Source: Rotaria sordida
Lineage: Eukaryota; Rotifera; Eurotatoria; Philodinida; Philodinidae
Reading direction: 5' to 3'
Assembly: GCA_905250125.1 (NCBI GenBank)
Contig: CAJNOL010000551.1
Coordinates: 1-64,000, forward strand
Length of the DNA: 64,000 bases
The stretch's first letter is position 1. Every line of letters begins with the position of its first letter. The position numbers and the translations under genes are program-made. This document shows positions 47,692 to 60,330 of this stretch, one piece after another. The notes under the pieces are model-generated. The model searched no databases. It was not told where the DNA came from and worked only from the letters and a program-made list of their open reading frames with translations.

Positions 47692-50600
47692 ATGATGCCA
47701 ATAGTAGAACAAAGTTCCGTTCATCATCACCATGGTCATGGTCATCAAACATTTTATCACGAACAACATATACCAGAAGAAACTAACAAGATACAATTAA
47801 CACTTATCTTACCAAATGGTGTTCCATCCATAATTAATGTTGATGCAAAGTAATTAATTATATTTTTCTATTAATATATTTTTATCTATATATCATTTGT
47901 TTCTATTAGTACTCCAATGATGGATTTACTTGTACAAGCAGCATCATTAAATAAACTTAATCCAAGTAGTTATTCACTTGTTGTACTTGATTCGAATCAA
48001 CATGTTATACATTTCAAAGCTAATCAAACAGTTGGACAAATTGGTATGTATTTGAAAATATTTTCCAAATAAAATTAATTCAAATAAAAATATTTAAAAA
48101 CAACGAAAAAAAACGCAGATCTTTCATATTTTTTCAGTTAAAAATTGTCATTTACCACAACGAAACGGTAATTTATACATTGCTGTTCTTTTTCTTTGTC
48201 TTATGTTTGTTGCTTCATACATTAATTTTATTTATTTGATTATTGAATAAAACAATAATGAAAACTTTTTCTTCTTAAGGTTCATCAACTATTAGTCTCC
48301 AACCAAAAGAATCAACACATTCAAATTCATCATCAAAACCTAAAACTCAACCATTTGAAGTATGTTAATAAATATTTTTCTATTAAATTTTCTCTACCAA
48401 AAAAATCAAATTTAGATTACAGTTCGTCTACAAGTTAATTTACCAGATGCACAAAAAATTTTATTACGTATTGATCCAACATTACCATTATATGATATAA
48501 AAGAACAAATATGTAAACAAAAAAAATATATAAATTCAAATCAATATACATTACGTTTACCAAATAAACTTGATCAACCATTATTACTTGGTTTATCATT
48601 AGCTGAATATAAAACAAATGAACTTACATTAATATATAATAAACAACTGGAATTTGAACAAGAACACTATACAAATCAAATTCAAACATTTGATCGTCTT
48701 TATCGTATACGTTCAGAAAGTCAACCACCAAAAGAAAATTTTCTACATATACAACAACAAAATGAACAAAAATTAATAAATACAAAACAAATTAATCGAT
48801 CAAATACAAATCGTTCATCAACATTACGTCCATCACATACAACATTACATGCTTATTGGAATGATCCTAACTTTGATACACAATCACAATTATCAACTAG
48901 TTCATCAATAGCAAAGAAACGTCGTGCACCACGACCACCTGGTTCTATAAATTCTAAAAGACCTGATTCACAAATTGTTTATATTCAAGAACAAGAACAA
49001 ACATCAAATAATATTAATTTACATTCATTACCATTACATATTGATCATCATCAAAGTCATGAATCACTTCAATCAGAAAATACAAAGAAAAAACGAAAAG
49101 CACCGATTGTTGCTCCAATAAATTCAGTTCAAGAAAAAGATGAAATTGATCAAATAGAACAAAAACAAAATCTAACAAATAGTATTGCTCGACCAGGTAG
49201 ATTAGGAAATTTTATTTTCTTTCCGTAAGATCACCCGCTTCAACAATCCATCCTAGGTTAGGTCTATTCAAATGACATGACATTTTCAAGATATGTTGCA
49301 GAGGCTATGGTAAAATGCTCAGCCCTATATCATGATATTTTTGCGAGATATTCAACAAACAAAGCTCAAAAATAGTTCATTTGACAACCGAAAATTCTCT
49401 GTAAGCCTTCAGTCTATAAACTTAATTCTTTTTTTTTGTTTGAAAGAACATGTCAGAATGCAGGGCATGACAAAGGTCTTTTTTTTTAATTCTTATTTTA
49501 TAATCTTGAAACAACCACCTAGGGCTTGCGTGAAGCCCAGCTAGTTTCATCATACTGTTATAAGTACACCATATTAGATGAGACTGTTTATCTTTCAGAT
49601 CTACTTTAGTGAAGACTAATAAAGTATGTTGATAATATCTACTAGTTACGCTCAACTATTATTTATATGAGTAGACAGTCCCGAAGTACATATGAACGCT
49701 TGTTGACTACCTGGGGTTCGTACGGACTCCCTAGTGAGATTCATTGTTGTATTATGTATTTGTAATATTTAATTGAATCATGTCCTTTTAGGTATGTGTT
49801 GAGGACATTTAGTACAGTACATCGATAACGTCAGCTAATCATACGAAAAGAGAGCATGATAAGACCATGCAAAAAGACTACATAAATATAGTTCGAATTA
49901 TCTGCTTTTCTGTTTTTTTTTTTTTTAATCAAGTCTTCTCTCTAAAGTCGTCATATGTCCATAATAAACTAGTAACAACTTCGTCTATAATAATTATTTT
50001 ATTTATTGGAATCTAGACAAATCTCAGATGGACAAAAAGTAGTAGTCCTTAAGTTGGTCATGTTTGGGTTAAGCGGAGAAAAGTTTAATGTCTTGAGAAA
50101 CTCTCAAAAAAAAATGCCACTCTAATTATAAAAGTAGTCTTTTATATAATAGTAGCAAAGCTTAATTCAAAAAAGGGGCTCTGCTATGCTGTGCATATTG
50201 GCATACTTTTTACAGCAAAAAAAGTTACATATATAGAATGAAGGTTCACAGAAAATATTGGATTGCACGATAAAAAAAGCATGTTTTTCCAACAGAAAGT
50301 GACGGAAGTTTTTTTCAAACAATTTTAATCTCGGATGAATCTTCTCATATATCTATCTTAACTATCACTTATTTTGAGGGATCTTCAACAACTTTTTTGT
50401 TGTATTTTCTTAGGTTCAGATCCTCCTCCACCTCCTTCAATGGCAAACACTATTTCGGCATCAACGAATAATTTACATGAAGATTTTCGTCCAACTATAG
50501 AAATGAATCAAAAATCAATTGATGAACCAGAAAAAAATGATGTAACAATGAATCAAATGAATGAGAATCAATCTGTATTAAATTCATTACAAAATCAAAC

Positions 50601-52905
50601 ATCAACAAATGATGAATTAATTATCAGAACTAATTCTCTAGAACCAATAACTATTGAAATTCATTCACCATCATCAATTCATTCTCTAGAACAAATACAA
50701 ATTGAATTACCAAATTCAATACCAAAAATTATTCAACAACAAGAAGAAAAATCTGAACAAGTAGAAAAGAAAATTTTTCGTTTATTAAAATAAAATAAAA
50801 TTCTTTTATTTCTAGAAAGAAATTTTAACAAGTATTCCATCTATGATTGAAACAAATATCATTGGATCTTCAATACCAAAACCACCTCGTCAAAATATTC
50901 ATAAAGAAAAAAAATCTTCAACTATTAATGGTCTTCTACGTATTGTTAATGATCATAATGAACGATCAAATATTTATCAAAAAAACGATAATCAACAAAA
51001 AGAAACAAATGAAAATGTTTCTTATTTTCGTGTTGCTAAAAGTCGTTATGGAAAATTTGAAACCGATAATCGAGGTTTTGTCAATAATTCTATAGCTATA
51101 TTTGATTCAACTAATCAACAAAAATCAGAACAACAAATAAATAAAAATTCAGATTCATCAGAATTATTAACAAATTCAAAACAATTCAAAACATTACCAT
51201 CAAATATTGTACAACATCAAACAAAAGGTAAACAAGCATATAATTTATTAAAAAAATACGAAAAAGAAACACAATCACAATCTATTAATAATGCTGATTA
51301 TTTAAAAGCAACAAATCAACAAGATAAACCATCTATGCCAATTCAGGTTTGACTTTGTAAACCGAATAATTATTTTATAAAAACTTTTTTTCTTCTTCTT
51401 TCCAGCTTCAAGTTACCGAACGAACGACTCATATTACAGTACGTTCTATCTATTGAAATAGTTTTTTTGCATGAATTTGATGACCCATCGATCTTCTCAG
51501 TACAAAGTTTGGACGGGTATAATTCGGAGATTTGAATAAATAGATTGAGATTACACAGAAGTTTAACACACAACTATAGTATTTTTTGTTTTTTCAATGC
51601 TACGCTATAGAAATATGCCAAGTTACCCTGTTATGCAGAGTCCGACAGACTAAAGGTAAGTATTTTGCATAGTAAGGTAAAGTAAGGTAATGGTTATAAA
51701 CTATTTCTCAGTCAGCGTAAAGGATACGAAAAAATCTTACTCTAGACGTATCTAGCAGACTACATCACACATGAACCAAACAGTATTATCACAACGGACA
51801 TTTTACATAATTAGAAGGTTTCATAAAAGAGAGACAGACTGAAAATGTCTCCCTTATCAAACATAGGAACTGAATCTGCTGTAGCGTTATCAGCAGACCA
51901 AGAGCTACATTGTTCTAAAATAGAAATGTTTTCCGCGAAGCGCTGAGGTCTGTTCAAAGATCTAATCGAACACTCCTTTTCTATTCCGTTAATAAATTTC
52001 CATCTGTTGATTTTGACAGACTCTTGAAATATCTATCCCAGTATCTCAAACATCTATCTTATAGAGAAATCACGTTCAGTGCAAACGCATAGAAAGAATC
52101 AAATCTAGAGATGTACGGGACGAAGTTTTGGAACTTTGCTTAGACTAGGACTAGGAGTATGAGAAAAAAGTTGTCTAAACCGAATTAAAGATCATAGTTA
52201 AATATTGTATGGTTTTAAGAGAATAATCTTATATATCATATAAATCAAAACATAATACAATAGAGGCCATCCAAAAAGGTGCTAGCCGTTGACTAAATAA
52301 ATAAAAAGAAACGAGTATTGAAGAATTCTTTTAGATCTGATACGAATAAGTTCTGGAATAATATTCTCTAGGCCAAGATCCCGAAGGCTACAATGATGGG
52401 GACCAGAATCAAAAAGTGATTGATCCTGCAATCTCTAGCTAAACCGCTCCAAGTAGAAGGAAATTTATTTTAGGCAAGTGTAGTAGAAGTAAGAGAGTGT
52501 TCCAATTATTGATTTCACGCAAATAGGGAATCTATTGAAACATTTATCAAATGTATATATATATATATATTTTAGGTTACGGTAGAAAGTGATCGTAAAC
52601 AATTGATAACACAAACTTCACCTGTATCACAAGAATCATCATCACCACCAGCACCACCAATACTTGCACCAAAACCATTTGGTAAAACTATAGCAGAATA
52701 TCGTACAATACGTGGAATAGGTAATAATGATGAAACAATAACTCCAATACGTAATAGAATAACATCATCAACTGATATAAATAATAAACGACGAACATCA
52801 TTGGATAATAATAAACGACTAAGTACAAATTTAGCTGCATCACATGACGCATTAATGGAATCAATTCGACAATTTGGTGGTTCACAAAATTTAAGAAAAA
52901 AATAA
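47692..52905 (+). CDS. COBL: Cordon-bleu homologue, WH2 actin-nucleating protein
   Basis: Nine exons (47692-47849, 47910-48043, 48138-48167, 48280-48359, 48416-49196, 50414-50760, 50816-51346, 51406-51438, 52576-52905) sum to 2,424 nt, giving 807 residues in frame. Two ubiquitin-like Cobl domains lie at the N-terminus: QLTLILPNGVPSIINVDANT, and VRLQVNLPDAQKILLRID with PLLLGLSLAEYKTNELTLIY. They are followed by two KRAP motifs, KKRRAPRPPG and KKRKAPIVAP, a known mark of cordon-bleu. Proline-rich stretches (DPPPPPS, SPPAPPILAPKPFGK) could bind profilin or SH3 domains. The extreme C-terminus, HDALMESIRQFGGSQNLRKK, reads as one WH2 actin-binding motif; vertebrate Cobl has three. Family role: nucleating unbranched actin filaments. 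Exon 8 is a 33-nt microexon. The second ATG at 47695 is an equal start candidate. Confidence 0.88.
49197..50413 (+). other. Long intron 5 of cordon-bleu
   Basis: A 1,217-nt intron between the KRAP-bearing exon and the proline-rich exon. Unlike the giant gene's long introns, it shows no long inverted repeat that I could find. Confidence 0.6.
51439..52575 (+). other. Long intron 8 of cordon-bleu, with a dispersed repeat
   Basis: A 1,137-nt intron. The segment 52171-52374 matches 24977-25182. The intron ends with a TA microsatellite (about 52554-52570) just before the acceptor. Confidence 0.7.
52171..52374 (+). repeat. Dispersed repeat, copy 2
   Basis: Diverged direct copy of 24977-25182. Both are followed by TTCTCTAG and lie near AGAGATG/CATCTCT motifs, which may mark the ends of a non-autonomous element, but no target duplication was found. 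Confidence 0.65.
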
Positions 52906-53801
52906 TATTCTCATTATCTTTTTACTTATCTTTTTACCTAGTCAATTTATTCATATACTATAATTATAATAATATCTTATCTATGTTGTTCTCTTCGTTT
53001 CTCTTTTTTTTTCCGGTGCTTTTTACAAATGCTTATTGAATATATCCATATGACATGAACAGTGGTCTCCATAAAAAATAATAACAACAACAATATATAT
53101 ATAAAACAATACTCTCATATGTATAATTATCGATTTTCTTTCCAATTGTCATATTCTCATTGCTGTTGTGTGTGTTTCATTTTTTTTTTATTTCTCTATC
53201 TGTGTTCTATGTAGTTGTTACCAACGGGTAAAATCGTATGCGTGTGTGTGTTTATTTCCATTTCTGCCTTTTTTTTTTTCTATTCAAAAAAAATAATAAT
53301 ACTAATCTCATTATATGATTAATATGTCCATTTTCATCAAAAATCAATAGACTCTTATGAACTTCTAATTTGATTAAAATAAGTGTTATATTTGATTGTA
53401 TAATAGATAGTATTTCATTTTATTCATTAGCATTGATTGACATTAATATATTTTTGACCTTGAATTGTATCTTAGCAAATGTTCATATTCACCTCTAATT
53501 CAACAATTTATCTCATCGATCATTTGCGGTCATTATATCTAAAAGAAGAAACAAGAAAAATCAACAATAAATACATATGTATTTGATGAATAGAAGAGGC
53601 TTGCCATTGCCTATCTTTCATTTCTTTATTGTTAATGTTCGATGATGCATTTCAACAAATTTTTGTTAGGTATTATTAACGATTAAATATAAACGAATAG
53701 ATATACGTTATTATATATCAGTTATATTTTTACTTCAATGACATTAGGTGTCTAGTTGAGCAACGATAGAAATTAAGGAAAAAATCGAATATTATTTCTA
53801 G
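52906..53801. other. 3' region of cordon-bleu and 5' region of the GPCR gene
   Basis: A+T-rich DNA with TA and GTGT microsatellites and several AATAAA-like hexamers. It probably holds the cordon-bleu 3' UTR and the unresolved first exon of the GPCR. Confidence 0.5.
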
Positions 53802-56078
53802 CTATTAATATTAATGGACAAAGAAAAACATTTTGTTATCGATGGAAACGATCACAAGCATCGATTATTATTTTCAATATTATTCTTCTGATTCTAGTAA
53901 GTTTTATTACTATAATGAACATTGTATTTCATTACTAAAAATAAACAAGAAGAACGAAAGAGATTTAATCTTTCGTATTAGACAACAACATCAAAAATAG
54001 ACAGTACAACGAAAAAAAAAGTTATAAATATAACATATCGTGTTCTGATTATTATCATTTACATTCTATATACAAATAGAAAGCAAAATCGCTATAGAAT
54101 ATTTTTAGCCTTGTCACTATCTGTATAGCTAATGGCTCATGCTTGTACGTCATTGTATAATATGTCCTTGGGGACAGTAAATCGTAAGTGCAAAATAGAT
54201 GATAATGGAAAGTGAATAAGCAAATAATCTCTATTCAGATTCATATTGTCCTGCATATTTTGATCGAATATCTTGTTGGCCACCGACAGAAGCTGGCGTT
54301 CGTCGTATTATACCATGTCCTGCATATATCTTTCCTGATGCTAGTTCAAATAGTATAACGATTCTATGGGTTGATATGATAAATCCAAGTTTATTTGTTT
54401 TTCATTAATAGCTTATGCTTCACTTTTATGTACAAATGAATCTCGATGGGAAGAACGAAGTCATTATGAATTATGCATTGGTTGTTCATCTGTTGATTCA
54501 TTGGATTTGGTATATTTTATTAGAGAAATATTTAAAATAACTTTCATTGTTTTAGAATACAACAGATATATTTTTAATACCTTTGAATTTTCTAATAATT
54601 CGAAAATATTTTATTATTTGTGCAAATGGTCTTTCAATTATTCTTCTTACTATTGGTATTTTTATTTTACTTGGTAATCGGTTAGTAAATTAATATTTGA
54701 AATTGATGAAATAAATTTTTGTTTTTTTTTTTTTTGTAAAATTTAGTCGTCTTCGACAATATTCTAGAAATATTCTTCATGTTAATATTTTCCTTGTTTT
54801 TCTTATTCGATCAATTATTAAACTTATTGCTGAAATTTTCATGAATAAAGGTTATTTCTCTCATAATGTATTTGAACGTATTGATGCATGTAATCAAACA
54901 ACAATCTATTTTAAAGAAGATCAAGTAAAGAAAATATTTCTTTTTTATAGGATATAAAATAAAAAACAGAACGAACTATTTTTCAGAAAGTTTTCTTTTA
55001 TATCTATTTAGTTACTTGATTGTAAATTATTTACTATTCTAATGAATTATATCAATAGCAGTGTTTCACATTGGTTTGTTTTTTGTGAAGCTTTATATTT
55101 GTATCGTTTATTACGAGCTAAAGTATATAAAGATAAAATTCGATGGTATATTTTAATGGGTTGGTGTAAGTATATATAAATATTTGAAATAATACATGTC
55201 AAAGAACAAAATTAAGAATTCTTTATAGTGGTACCACTTTTTTTAACAATAATAACATATACAACACGTTATATGTTAAAAAAAGATTTGTATACATGTT
55301 GGTTTGAACCATCAATTTATGATTGGATTCTTCATGGACCAAATATGATTCTTCAAATTGTAAAAATATAAAAATAGCTTTCTTCTTGATATAAAAGATT
55401 TTCATTTTCCTTTTTCTTTTACTATCGTTGAATTTAGTTAAATTTTCTTATTTTTAATTATGTATGTATATTACTTGTTCGAAAATTAAATAGAACTTAT
55501 CGGACAGTAACTTCTCCTGAAAAAAGACGTTTAGCTAAATATAGGTAAAAAATTGTTAAATTGAAATTTCAATAATTTATTTAAAAAAAGAGTGATTTAG
55601 TCGTTTAGCACGTTCAACATTAATCTTATTACCTTTATTTGGTTTTCATTATATTTTATTTATGTGGAATATAAAACCATTCTTAATACCAAATTTAATT
55701 CTTATTCATCTTACTGTACATACAATATCATCATCATTACAAGTAAATTTGAGAATAAATATATTTTTCTTTCGTCAAAATTTATTTTATTTTGCTTCTT
55801 TATAGGGTTTAATTGTTGCATCAATCTATACAATACTTAATTCTGAAGTTCAACGTGAAATACTTCGTAGTTTAGATCGTTGTTTAATGCGTCATTATTC
55901 ATCATGGGAACAACCAAATTACTTTCATAATTATATTAATAAATTAGAAGATAAACGTTTAAATTATCTTGGTAATCAAAAAAGAGTATCAATGCCTGTT
56001 CAATATCGTCAAACAGATTCAGATATTCTTGTACAACATAATCGTTTAACAAGAAAAAACAAATCAAGATCAATATAA
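53802..56078 (+). CDS. Class B (secretin-family) peptide-hormone GPCR, 5' end unresolved
   Basis: Short exons encode a hydrophobic signal-like segment (53802-53896 joined to 54129-54183; ASIIIFNIILLILLMAHA), then a hormone-binding domain with CWPPTEAGVRRIIPCPAY and a second Cys cluster (LCTNESRW, ELCIGC). The seven-helix domain follows: NRRLRQYSRNILHVNIFLVF (TM1-2), FVFCEALYLYRLL (TM3), GWLVPLFLTI (TM4), RSTLILLPLFGFHYILFM (TM6) and LQGLIVASIYTILNSEVQ (TM7 and class B tail motif). The PLFGFHY element is closest to PTH/PDF-type receptors. Such receptors sit in the plasma membrane and usually couple to Gs and cAMP. The ligand is unknown. The first Met lies in an exon I could not place. The exon border near 54369/54412 does not join in phase with a canonical GT donor, so this part may be mis-assembled, atypically spliced or broken. 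Stop TAA at 56076-56078. Confidence 0.82.
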
Positions 56079-56162
56079 TTTTAAGTAATCAAATTTGACA
56101 ATATTCAATATTTGTTATAACTGCTACAGAACAAGAATTTGCTTTATTAAATTCAACAAAAA

Positions 56163-56965
56163 GTTAGGGATAACTACTATCTGCTTCTGAATATAATGTG
56201 TTCCACTGTTTTTTGAATAAATTTTGATAGTAACAGCATAGAGAACTACGATTTTCATCATTCAAAAGAGAAGATTTGAAACCATCGAAGTATCTTGAAA
56301 ATCGAATGATCGGTAATTGATTAATTAGGTAAGTTCTTGGTAGTAATTATCAAAAATGATATTCTGAAACTATTTTCTTTTCAATTTAGACTTTCAATAG
56401 GACTAATCGATAGAAAAAATTCTTATCTTTCAATCTACACAAGGCAAACGTGTCTAACGTATTCTGTTAGAAAGTTATAAGACTTTTCTTGAGAACTCCG
56501 ATTTCAACGAATTCACCTGTGATTAGCCAAAAAAGCAGTTAGACAATGGTAATTCACCATGCTGACCCGAATAGTGATATTTGTTATGTTGAATTGCTCC
56601 TGCCTAGCTTCTTTTCTGGGTGTGGATCAATTGGGTGAAATCGAGAGTCTCAGGAAAAGTCTAATAACTTTCGAAAGGAATTATCTAGCAATGTCGGTCT
56701 TGCGTAGATCGAAAGAGAAGAATTTTTTCCATCGACTAATTCTATTAATAGTCTAAGTGCAAAAGACAATAACTTCAGAATATCGTTTTGGAAAACCTTT
56801 ACCAAGAACTTGTCCAATCAGTCCATTGTTGACGAATCAAAGTTCGATGGTTCTCGGTCTTCTCTCTTGAATGGTGCAAATCGAAGATCTCTATAATGTT
56901 CTTATCAAAGATTATTCAAAAAACAGTGGAACACATCATATTTTGAAATGAATAGTAGTTTCCAC
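56163..56965. mobile_element. Foldback element, about 800 bp
   Basis: The left arm GGATAACTACTATCTG ... ATGTGTTCCACTGTTTTTTG matches the reverse complement of the right arm GGAAACTACTATTCAT ... ATGTGTTCCACTGTTTTTTG. Matches continue through AAGTTCTTGGTA, AAAAAATTCTT and AAAGTTATAAGACTTTTC to near the centre (about 56550). It lies just 3' of the GPCR gene. A 65-codon frame inside it (56559-56756) is a by-product of arm sequence. Confidence 0.85.
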
Positions 56966-57907
56966 TTTTTTTTTTGATCGATAAATGTGAATTAAAACTC
57001 TTATTTATATATATGTTTATCAGATCAAAAACAAAGCAGATTATTTCAAAGAATTTTGTTTAATTTATGAGACGATGATTCTAAGTTAATTAGTATGTTT
57101 GAATGATCGATTTATTTTTCTGAATGTTATAGATTTACGTTTATAAAATGGACGAGACAAACTGTGTGTTTGTTACATAATGAAATGAAGAGACAATTGT
57201 AATTATTAATTTCACGACCATTATATTGGCGTAAGACTCATAAATAGAATGTAGAATATATTTGATAATCGTGAATCTGAAGACATTGTCTCTGAGATAA
57301 AATGTTTCATTTATTGTTGATTTGTCTATTCGACGAAAAAATCAAAAATTTTTGATTTTATTTTCTTTTCAAATTGGATCAGTGATGATTATTGTGGTTT
57401 TTGAGCTCATTTGATTTATACATAAAGATTTGATTGAATTTATCAAATTAAGAGACATTCTTCGTGCTTATCATTGATATAAGTGTTTTGGCATTGATAA
57501 TATAAGTGTGTAATACTAATCAATCATTTCATCTTTATTTTATTATAAAAATACGGAGATTCAAAGTAGACAGATGTAAATGATAGTGTTACCAGGTACA
57601 ACTTTTCACTTCTATCATGATAGGATAAATTGTGTGAAAGTATGAGTGACAGAATATTTTATTAACAGTTAGTCCTTTCACAATGAAGAAAGTAACGAAC
57701 GAAACTACTTCTCAATATTTAGATTTCGTCGAATACACATTCATTGCAATACAATTTAAACTCAAAATATATGGAGATTTATCATTTTGTATAATTGTTG
57801 CCTGAGTATTACTGGAAAAAATCCTCTGATATATAGTAACTACCAAAATTATTCAGCAAGATTTATTTTCGATTTTTTTTTGTACTGTCTTAAATGCTAA
57901 AGAGAAT

Positions 57908-58327
57908 GGGAACCAGATTCGTGAAAACAGAGTTTTCAGAAAGTCAAGTCCCCAGTTTTTCAGTACGTTGACCACGCAAATATGGTCCTATTTTGACTAC
58001 ATGAAACAATAGAATAAACGATTCTCGACAAAATGAATTGTCTCTGAGTTTGTACCATCCATTTCACTGAGATAACACAGCCAAATTGAAAGTCTCAAAT
58101 TCACTTTTACATAAAAAACAGTAGAAATCCAGCTTCAAAGATTTCTTTGAGATTGTTGTATCTCAGATAACAAGAGCCACGCAGAACTCGGAGTCGTGTC
58201 ATTTTATAGAAAATTGTTTGCTGTATTGTTTCGTGTAGTCTGAACTAAAATATGTTTTGTGCTTTCTAGGTACTAAAAAACTGGGGTTTGATTTTCTGGA
58301 AACTCCATTCTCAGAAATCTGGTTTTT
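57908..58327. mobile_element. Foldback element, about 420 bp
   Basis: The left end reads GGGAACCAGATTCGTGAAAA and the reverse complement of the right end AAAAACCAGATTTCTGAGAA. The arms share TCCAGTTTTTCAGTAC-like and TACTGTTTTTTATGTAAAAG segments up to the centre, so almost the whole element is palindromic. Confidence 0.85.
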
Positions 58328-58329
58328 AT

Positions 58330-58960
58330 TGTGATTTTCTTATATGCTTGTTGTACATATCTTTCTCTACTTGAATCACTATATGGATCCTTTTTAGTAT
58401 TTAAGACAGCACAAGAAACACTGAATATAAACCTTGTTGAATAATTTTGTTAGGCACTGTAAGTATTCAAAATTAATCTCAATGCAATTGAATTGAGTCA
58501 TAATGTATATAAAACCAGTGAGCAATAATTGTTCTACTATTCAAAATAATAAAATAACAAATTGATAAAACATTTATTGTATAAACTGAAAAATAACATG
58601 TTTAATTGTATGATCGATCATAGATAATCACTGTATCCAAACGAATATTGTTGAAAGATTCAATTTTTCTTACATGAATTTTCATTTTACAAATTAAAAA
58701 CTAAATATGAAAGGTTCTCATATAATATCATCTTTTACATTGTATAGTTCTATTATGTATCATATGTTTCTGCTAAATAACGTTCTATATCATAATGACT
58801 AAATTTCTTATTAGTCATTCATTGACATCTCAAGATAGAATAATTTTGAAAACAAAAAATAGAACATAACTATCGATTGTATTTGATTATTCATCAATAT
58901 TGAATATAGATGTATAATATGAATTGATATCAATTATTTAAATAAAAAAGATATAATTAA
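58330..58960. other. Intergenic region 3' of the C8orf82 homologue
   Basis: A+T-rich, with no gene. It probably includes the 3' UTR of the minus-strand gene that follows. Confidence 0.5.
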
Positions 58961-58964
58961 TTTT

Positions 58965-59744
58965 CTATATTTCAAAACGACTATGTTCATAAACAAGTTT
59001 TTCTATTTCATTATCTTTTTTTAATTTATACAATTTTCCTTTCCATTCAATACTAATAGGTAAACCATCTGTTTTACTATCGTATACAAAATGAGAACTC
59101 AATCGTTCAGCAATAGCATCTTTAATAAGTGCATGACCAGTATGAAATTTTTCCGATAATGGATGATAAATACGTCCAGTATCTGGTTTAATATAAAGTC
59201 TTTCAGGTTGAAATTGTATCGAAAGTATTGTTGATGGTATATGACAACATTCAAATAAATCTTTATCATCCAAAAATCGAGTTAAAACAAATGGTGTATC
59301 AGCACAACGAATAAAATTACGTTCACGACCACATAAAGATACATATGGAAATGTAGAAAAATAAGGACGATCATTATAAGTATTAGCTCGAATACGAGTG
59401 AAAAAAAAGTGTAGAAATTTTGGATCTAAATTTAAAGCAAGAAAAAAACAACAACACAACATCTGTTTAATCATTCAAATTAAATTATAAAACTAACCTT
59501 TATAACATGATGTAAAATTTTTAAATCGAGTATCATCTAAGAATAGCTATAGAGAAAAAATTTTATATAAAATTAAAATAAAAGATTTATATATATATCG
59601 TACCTGTCCAAATGAATCAATATAATAAAAATATTCTCGTACATCTGGACGATCGGGTGGTGCTTGACCCTGAATATAGGATGATGAAGAGTATCGAATG
59701 AATGGTTTCGGATTATTTAGTGATCGTAAAAGAGTTAATAACAT
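58965..59744 (-). CDS. UPF0598 family protein (C8orf82 homologue)
   Basis: Three exons on the minus strand (59744-59604, 59546-59498, 59425-58965) total 651 nt and give 216 residues in frame, about the length of the human protein as I recall it. Family signatures are clear: YIQGQAPPDRPDVREYFYYI, FGQLFLDDTRFKNFTSCYKD, FFTRIRAN, FPYVSLCGRERNFIRC and GRIYHPLSEK. The N-terminus (MLLTLLRSLNNPKPFIRYSS) is basic and hydrophobic without acids, consistent with a mitochondrial targeting peptide, but this is inference. The molecular function of the family is not known to me. Introns are 57 and 72 nt. The start is the only ATG in frame upstream of the conserved YIQGQ segment. Confidence 0.92.
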
Positions 59745-59805
59745 ATCTAGAAATGAGTTACTTGAACATTTTGAATATAAAACGATGATCTGTAAATGGG
59801 TCGGA

Positions 59806-60330
59806 CGAAGGAATCATTCAAACGGATATCTATCATTTGAGCTCCTATTCGATCCACAAGAACCTTTTGATGAGACTAGAGAAAGTTTAAAAGAGCTTGT
59901 CCTCATGAATCTCTGGAGCCAAGTTATGATCGTTTTACCGAATTTTCAACTCAATTTTAGATATATATCGAAAAATGAAAACAAAATTTCGGCGAACAAT
60001 TTTAGTTTAGCATAGACATATCACAAAAATTTAGTTTGCTTGCAAATTTAATATCTTGACAACAAAAAAATTCTTTTCAATTGAAATTTTCAGAATATTC
60101 TATGGATCATTTAACCTATTTATGAAGAAATTTTATAGCGAACTTTTGTTTTTCTTTCATTTTTCAGTATAAATCTAAAACCTGCTCAATAATTTAGTAA
60201 AAATGATTATAACTCGATTCCAAAGATCCATGAGGATGAACCCGTTTAGGCTTTTGTTAGTCTCGCCAAGATGTTTTGATGGGCTCAATATGAGCTCAAA
60301 CAACATATATCAATTGGTATGGCTCTCTCG
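59806..60330. mobile_element. Foldback element, 525 bp, CGAGGG-like ends
   Basis: The left end is CGAAGGAATCATTCAAACGG; the reverse complement of the right end is CGAGAGAGCCATACCAATTG. Inner arms share GATATCTATCATTTGAGCTC versus GATATATGTTGTTTGAGCTC, and CTCATGAATCTCTGGA versus CTCATGGATCTTTGGA. Flanking triplets GGA and TGA differ at one position. The CGARGG start and TTTGAGCTCATAT-like block link it to the CGAGGG family, most closely to copy C. It starts about 60 bp upstream of the C8orf82 homologue start codon and so may overlap its promoter. Confidence 0.8.

Noticed and set aside
56559-56756. 65-codon frame starting with a hydrophobic, signal-like segment
   Set aside because: It falls in the right arm of a foldback element; the hydrophobic start is a composition effect.
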